The notes under the pieces are model-generated. The model had not been told where the DNA came from. It did not search any database and worked only from the letters and a program-made list of their open reading frames with translations. A stretch of DNA of 64,000 nucleotides from DATCKG01 sp036562385. GTDB taxonomy: Bacteria; Bacillota; Sulfobacillia; Symbiobacteriales; Symbiobacteriaceae. The position numbers and the translations under genes are program-made. Of this stretch, positions 59,697 to 64,000 are shown piece after piece. The stretch spans positions 1 through 64,000 of the forward strand of contig DATCKG010000071.1 in assembly GCA_036562385.1 (NCBI GenBank). The letters are read 5' to 3'. Numbering within the stretch: the stretch's first letter is position 1; every line of letters begins with the position of its first letter.

Positions 59697-61439
59697 TCAG
59701 TGATGACCCTCGACCAGCGAAACCGTGGGAGCCGGTTGCGGCACTACGGGAATTTCCACTGCCGGAGCAGGCTCCGCGACCGGCTCGGTGGCGCTGTCCG
59801 CGGCCGGCTGGGGCGCCGGTGCGATCCGAAAAGCCAGTTCCAGCACCTCGTCGAACCGCGTCACCGGGATCACCTCCAGATCCCGGTACTCCCGGAACCG
59901 CTCCTGCCAGTTCTCCCGGGGAATCAGCACCCGGGTACACCCCGCATGCCGGGCCGCCTCCACTTTCGCGGCAACGCCCCCCACCGGCTTCACCAGCCCC
60001 CGGAGCGAAAGCTCGCCGGTCATAGCCAGCCGGTTATCCAGTGGCTTGTTCACGAAGGCGCTGTAGACGGCCGCGGCAATCGCGATCCCCGCGCTGGGTC
60101 CGTCCACCGGCACCCCGCCGGGGAAGTTCACATGAATATCATAATCCCGGAGATCCACCGACAGGTAGCGGCGCAGCACGGTCAGGACGTTTTCCACCGA
60201 ACCCTTGGCGGTGGACTTGCGCCGGATGGTCCGGCCGGGGCCGTCCATCTCTTCCTCTTCGACCACGCCGGTGGTCACCACCGTGCCCTGCTGCGGTTTG
60301 CGGGCGGGACGCACGTCGGCCTCGATCTCCAGCAGGATCCCCACGTTGGGTCCTGTGACCGCCAGCCCGTTGGCCAGCCCCACCGTGGGCTCCGGTGGAA
60401 TCCGGCAATCCGCGCGCGGCTGGAACTGGCCGGTGCTGACCACCCACTCCACGTCCTCGGTGGGGATGACGGTCCCGCCCTTGCTCAGCACCAGACCGGC
60501 CGCGATCTGGACGATGTTCACCGCTTCCCGTCCGTTGCCGGCGTAGCGGCGAATCACATCCAAGGCGCCCGGTTCCATCTTCAAACCGATTTTCTCCGCC
60601 GCCCGCCGCGCCACCTCCGCCACCTCGTCGGGCAAAAGCGGCCGGAAATAGATCTCGATGCAGCGGGAGCGGATGGCCGGCGGGATCTCATGGGGCGCAC
60701 GGGTGGTGGCGCCCACCAGCCGAAAGTCCGCCGGGAGGCCGTTTTCAAAGATATCCTTGATGTGGTCGGGGATGTTGGGATCATCCGGGTTGTAGTAGGC
60801 GCTCTCCAGATAGACCTTCCGATCCTCGAGAACCTTCAGCAGTTTATTGAGCTGAATCGGATGCAGTTCACCGATCTCGTCGAGGAACAGAATGCCGCCG
60901 TGGGCCCGGGTGACGGCACCGGGCTTCGGCTGGGGAATCCCGGCGATGCCCAGCGGACCGGCGCCCTGGTAAATGGGATCATGGACCGATCCGATCAGGG
61001 GGTCCGCGATGCCGCGCTCGTCAAAACGGGCGGTGGTGGCATCCACCTCCACGAACTGGGCATCCGGCCGAAAGGGCGAAAGGGGGTGACGTTTGCACTC
61101 TTCGAGGACGAGGCGGGCCGCCGCGGTCTTGCCCACCCCCGGCATGCCATAGATGATCACATGCTGCGGGTTGGGACCGCACAGAGCCGCCCGCAGGGCC
61201 TTCAGCCCCTCTTCCTGCCCCACGATCTCATCGAAGGAAGTGGGACGGGTCAGTTCCGCCAGGGGGCGGGTGAGGCTGATGGAGCGGAGCTGGCGCAGCT
61301 TTTCCATCTCCCGGCGGGATTCCTTTTCCACTGCGCTCCGGCTCCCCTGCTGGTTCCGCAGCAGGTTCCAGAAGTACACGCCGATCACCAATGCCAGGAT
61401 CACCTGGATAACGGTCAGGATACCCCCCATGGAGGTCAT
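59697..61439 (-). CDS. lonB: Sporulation-type ATP-dependent protease LonB
   Basis: The product has 580 residues. One N-terminal membrane helix (LTVIQVILALVIGVYFWNLL) replaces the LAN domain; the AAA+ part shows YGMPGVGKTAAARLVLEECKRHP and ILFLDEIGELHPIQLNKLLKVLEDRKVYLESAYY, and the protease VPVDGPSAGIAIAAA with GGVAAKVEAA. A Pro/Ala/Val tail of about 40 residues is unusual. In Bacillus LonB is made in the forespore under sigma-F, so it supports a spore-forming host. ATG 61439 with AGGAGGAGGA above. Confidence 0.94.
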   Translation of the reverse strand: MTSMGGILTVIQVILALVIGVYFWNLLRNQQGSRSAVEKESRREMEKLRQLRSISLTRPLAELTRPTSFDEIVGQEEGLKALRAALCGPNPQHVIIYGMPGVGKTAAARLVLEECKRHPLSPFRPDAQFVEVDATTARFDERGIADPLIGSVHDPIYQGAGPLGIAGIPQPKPGAVTRAHGGILFLDEIGELHPIQLNKLLKVLEDRKVYLESAYYNPDDPNIPDHIKDIFENGLPADFRLVGATTRAPHEIPPAIRSRCIEIYFRPLLPDEVAEVARRAAEKIGLKMEPGALDVIRRYAGNGREAVNIVQIAAGLVLSKGGTVIPTEDVEWVVSTGQFQPRADCRIPPEPTVGLANGLAVTGPNVGILLEIEADVRPARKPQQGTVVTTGVVEEEEMDGPGRTIRRKSTAKGSVENVLTVLRRYLSVDLRDYDIHVNFPGGVPVDGPSAGIAIAAAVYSAFVNKPLDNRLAMTGELSLRGLVKPVGGVAAKVEAARHAGCTRVLIPRENWQERFREYRDLEVIPVTRFDEVLELAFRIAPAPQPAADSATEPVAEPAPAVEIPVVPQPAPTVSLVEGHH

Positions 61440-61587
61440 GATCCGGCTCCTCCTCCTGCCAGGGCGTTCACATGGCACCGCCCTGGCCTTGCTTGTTCGT
61501 GGGGGTAGTATCCCTCCCAGCGAAAAGCGGGATGCTGGTCGATCACCCCGATCCCCGCTGGCAACTTGCACCGGGAACCGGCAGACG

Positions 61588-61617
61588 AAAACCCCGTGGA
61601 TGCTGATCCACGGGGTT
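61588..61617 (-). terminator. Terminator of clpX
   Basis: AACCCCGTGGAT / ATCCACGGGGTT, perfect apart from the loop, followed by TTCGTC on the minus strand. Confidence 0.8.
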
Positions 61618-61633
61618 CGCTCACCAAACCCTC

Positions 61634-62905
61634 TCAGGCCGTCTCTTCCTTCTTGACCCGCCTGGACTTGGGGTCGACGGTGACCAGGAGGGGTTCTTCC
61701 TTCTTGAGCACCACATCCCGGGTGATCACACACTTGGAGACGTCAGAGCGGGAGGGCACTTCGTACATCACGTCGAGCATGATGTCCTCGATGATTGCCC
61801 GCAGGCCACGGGCCCCCGTGTTCCGCTTCAGGGCCTGGCGGGCGATCTCCCGAATGGCGTCTTCCTTAAATTCCAGGTCGATGTTATCCATCTGCAGCAG
61901 CTTCTGGTACTGTTTGACCAGTGCGTTCTTGGGCTCGACCAAGATCCGCACCAGGGCATCCTCGTCCAGCGCGTCCAGGGTGACAATCACCGGCAGACGG
62001 CCGATGAACTCGGGGATCAGCCCAAATTTCAGGAGATCCTCCGGCATAATCTGCTTCAACAGTTCGCCCACGTTCTGGTCCTTCTTGGACCGGATCTCTG
62101 CACCAAAGCCGATACCCCGCTTGCCCACGCGATTGGCGATGATCTTTTCGATCCCGTCGAACGCGCCGCCGCAGATGAACAGGATGTTGGAGGTGTTGAT
62201 CTGGATGAATTCCTGATGGGGGTGCTTCCGCCCGCCCTGAGGCGGCACCGAAGCGATGGTCCCCTCCAGGATCTTCAGCAGGGCTTGCTGCACGCCTTCG
62301 CCGGAGACGTCCCGGGTAATGGAGGGGTTCTCCGACTTCCGGGCAATCTTATCGACCTCGTCGATATAGACGATGCCCTTCTCGGCCTTCTCGATGTCGT
62401 AGTCCGCGGCCTGAATCAACTTCAGGAGGATGTTCTCCACATCCTCGCCGACATAACCGGCTTCGGTGAGGGAGGTGGCGTCTGCGATCGCAAAGGGGAC
62501 ATTCAAAATCTTGGCGAGGGTTTGGGCCAGAAGCGTCTTGCCTGAACCGGTGGGGCCTAGCATGAGGATATTGGACTTCTGCAGCTCCACGTCATCCATC
62601 TTGTTGCCCGCGTTGATCCGCTTGTAGTGGTTGTAGACCGCCACCGACAGAATCCGCTTCGCCCGCTCCTGCCCGATGACGTACTCATCGAGGATCGCCT
62701 TGATCTCGGCCGGCTTGGGAACGTCCTTCAGTTCAAAGTCGACCTCGTCGTTCAGCTCCTCCTCGATGATCTCGTTGCACAGCTCGATGCACTCGTCGCA
62801 GATATAGACACCCGGACCCGCCACGAGCCGTTTGACCTGGTCCTGATACTTGCCGCAGAAGGAGCACTTCAACTGGCCCTTGTCCTCACCCGTAAACTTG
62901 AACAT
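61634..62905 (-). CDS. clpX: Unfoldase ClpX, ATPase subunit of ClpXP
   Basis: The product has 423 residues. The N-terminal zinc domain is CSFCGKYQDQVKRLVAGPGVYICDECIELC; Walker A is GPTGSGKT, Walker B IVYIDEVDKI, pore loop GYVGED, and the IGF loop that docks on ClpP is GIGFGAE-adjacent. AAAGGGGTGGGGG precedes the ATG. Unfolds tagged substrates for ClpP encoded 18 bases upstream. Confidence 0.96.
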   Translation of the reverse strand: MFKFTGEDKGQLKCSFCGKYQDQVKRLVAGPGVYICDECIELCNEIIEEELNDEVDFELKDVPKPAEIKAILDEYVIGQERAKRILSVAVYNHYKRINAGNKMDDVELQKSNILMLGPTGSGKTLLAQTLAKILNVPFAIADATSLTEAGYVGEDVENILLKLIQAADYDIEKAEKGIVYIDEVDKIARKSENPSITRDVSGEGVQQALLKILEGTIASVPPQGGRKHPHQEFIQINTSNILFICGGAFDGIEKIIANRVGKRGIGFGAEIRSKKDQNVGELLKQIMPEDLLKFGLIPEFIGRLPVIVTLDALDEDALVRILVEPKNALVKQYQKLLQMDNIDLEFKEDAIREIARQALKRNTGARGLRAIIEDIMLDVMYEVPSRSDVSKCVITRDVVLKKEEPLLVTVDPKSRRVKKEETA

Positions 62906-62923
62906 TCCCCCACCCCTTTCGTG

Positions 62924-63532
62924 TTAGCGTGCGGTCCTGTTCGCCTTTTCCCTGGGGTGCACCACCTCGTCCACCAAGCCGTAGGCTTTGGCCTCTTCAG
63001 CCGACATCCACCGGTCACGCTCGGTATCCTCGAGGATCCGCTCCACGGACTGGCCCGTGTGCTTGGCCAGGATTTCGGCCATCCGACGCTTGATCTTCAG
63101 CGCCTCCCGCGCCGTGATTTCGATGTCGGTTACCTGCCCGCCTACACCGCTGAGCAGCGGCTGATGGATCATGATACGGGCATTGGGCAATGCGTACCGC
63201 TTTCCGGTGCCACCGGCCAGCAGCACCGCACCCATAGAGGCAGCGAGCCCCACTACCGTGGTATTGACCGGGCACCGGATGTGCTGCATGGCATCGTAGA
63301 TGCCAAGACCGGCCTGTACCGAACCGCCCGGTGAGTTGATGTAGAGGTTGATTTCCTTATCGGGATCATCGCTCTCCAGGAAGAGCAACTGAGCGATGAC
63401 CACGTTGGCAACCTGATCGTCGATGGGAGTGCCGAGGAAAATGATCCGGTCCTTGAGGAGCCGGCTGTAAATGTCGTAAGCCCGCTCACCCCGATTGGTC
63501 TGCTCAATGACCACCGGTACCAGGTAGCTCAT
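62924..63532 (-). CDS. clpP: ClpP serine protease subunit
   Basis: The product has 202 residues. The catalytic Ser99 lies in LAASMGAVLLAGG, His123 in RIMIHQPL and the Asp in ERDRWMSAEEAKAYGLVDEV. Start MSYLVPVVIEQTNRGERAYDIYSRLL is typical. Forms the ClpXP chamber with ClpX. Confidence 0.96.
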   Translation of the reverse strand: MSYLVPVVIEQTNRGERAYDIYSRLLKDRIIFLGTPIDDQVANVVIAQLLFLESDDPDKEINLYINSPGGSVQAGLGIYDAMQHIRCPVNTTVVGLAASMGAVLLAGGTGKRYALPNARIMIHQPLLSGVGGQVTDIEITAREALKIKRRMAEILAKHTGQSVERILEDTERDRWMSAEEAKAYGLVDEVVHPREKANRTAR

Positions 63533-63570
63533 AGTCTGACCTCCCTTCCCCCCGGCCTATTCCGGGCGGA

Positions 63571-64000
63571 TTACCCCTGCGGCGCCGTGTTCGCCTCCAC
63601 CAGGTGACGGACAGTCTTCCGCATGAGGATCGAATCCTGCAGTTGCCTCCGATAAGCGGAGTTCTTCCGCAGGCGTTCAATCTCCTTCTCCTGGTCCGGG
63701 TAGATGGCCTTGAGCTGATCCAGTTCGGCGTCGATCTCGGCCTCGCTAACGGTGATGCCTTCCTGGCGGGCCACAGCACCCAGCACCAGTTCGGCCTTCA
63801 CCCGCTTGCGGGCCGGCTCCTCAAACTCCTGGTGCAGATCTTCCGTCGTCTTGCCCGTGGCCTGAGACCAGAACTCCAGGGAATAGCCCTGGCGGGCAAG
63901 GGACTCCTCAAACTCACGGATCATCTCATGGATCTGCCGGTGCACCAGGGTCTCGGGCACGTCCACCTGCGCCTCAGCGGCAACAGCCTCAATCACCTGG
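63571..64000 (-). CDS. tig: Trigger factor, C-terminal part (continues off the right edge)
   Basis: The visible 142 or so residues are the C-terminal chaperone arms: VDVPETLVHRQIHEMIREFEESLARQGYSLEFWSQATGKTTEDLHQEFEEPARKRVKAELVLGAVARQEGITVSEAEID. The ribosome-binding and PPIase domains would lie beyond 64000. Ribosome-associated folding factor; tig-clpP-clpX is the conserved order. Confidence 0.93.
   Translation of the reverse strand, partial: QVIEAVAAEAQVDVPETLVHRQIHEMIREFEESLARQGYSLEFWSQATGKTTEDLHQEFEEPARKRVKAELVLGAVARQEGITVSEAEIDAELDQLKAIYPDQEKEIERLRKNSAYRRQLQDSILMRKTVRHLVEANTAPQG

Overview
The window looks like chromosome from a GC-rich, spore-forming relative of the Clostridia; the gene content and order most resemble Symbiobacterium-type bacteria (inference from memory, no search run). 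The signs are sporulation-type proteases (LonB, and SpoIVFA/SpoIVFB-like M23 and M50 peptidases), a PyrR attenuator, a valine T-box, a SpeH-type AdoMet decarboxylase, DUF1540 and DUF4321 proteins, and a group IIC intron. Most genes are on the minus strand.

Left edge (1-4.0 kb): an accessory zone. The 5' half of a group IIC intron sits directly behind the terminator of a uracil permease gene that has a PyrR-type leader. Next come the remains of an insertion sequence, a small lipoprotein gene, and an orphan HNH toxin tip with its SMI1-type immunity gene, ending at another copy of the insertion-sequence terminus. At 4.0-10.7 kb is a housekeeping block (rng, DUF2344, radical SAM, M50, M23), with a marR gene convergent to it.

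From 11.7 to 24.6 kb is one tight minus-strand operon: enoyl-CoA hydratase, two acyl-CoA dehydrogenases, an NDP-forming acyl-CoA synthetase, 3-hydroxyacyl-CoA dehydrogenase, an SDR, a complete Liv-type ABC importer (with a fused LivM-LivG) and a thiolase. It starts at a consensus sigma-54 promoter (TGGCACG-N4-TTGCA) just downstream of a PrpR-like sigma-54 activator gene. Together these form a self-contained, activator-controlled system for importing an organic acid or amino acid and degrading it by beta-oxidation. The substrate cannot be read from the sequence.

26.8-41.6 kb holds speH with a long structured leader, a DUF1540 gene, a response regulator/kinase/HtrA operon ending in a 55-codon gene with its own Shine-Dalgarno and hairpin, a 2-oxoacid dehydrogenase operon (E1alpha, E1beta, E2, E3) divergent from an ArsR gene, lgt, an NmrA-like protein and a fused PxpB-PxpC.

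41.6-64 kb is conserved core: rodA, minE-minD-minC, mreD-mreC-mreB, radC, maf, DUF4321, a SPOR protein, folC, valS behind a T-box, GNAT and EamA genes, engB, lon, lonB, clpX, clpP and the 3' part of tig. In many Clostridia rodA lies next to the M23-M50-radical SAM-rng block. Here about 31 kb separates them, including both metabolic operons, so the ancestral cluster looks split by insertion or rearrangement.
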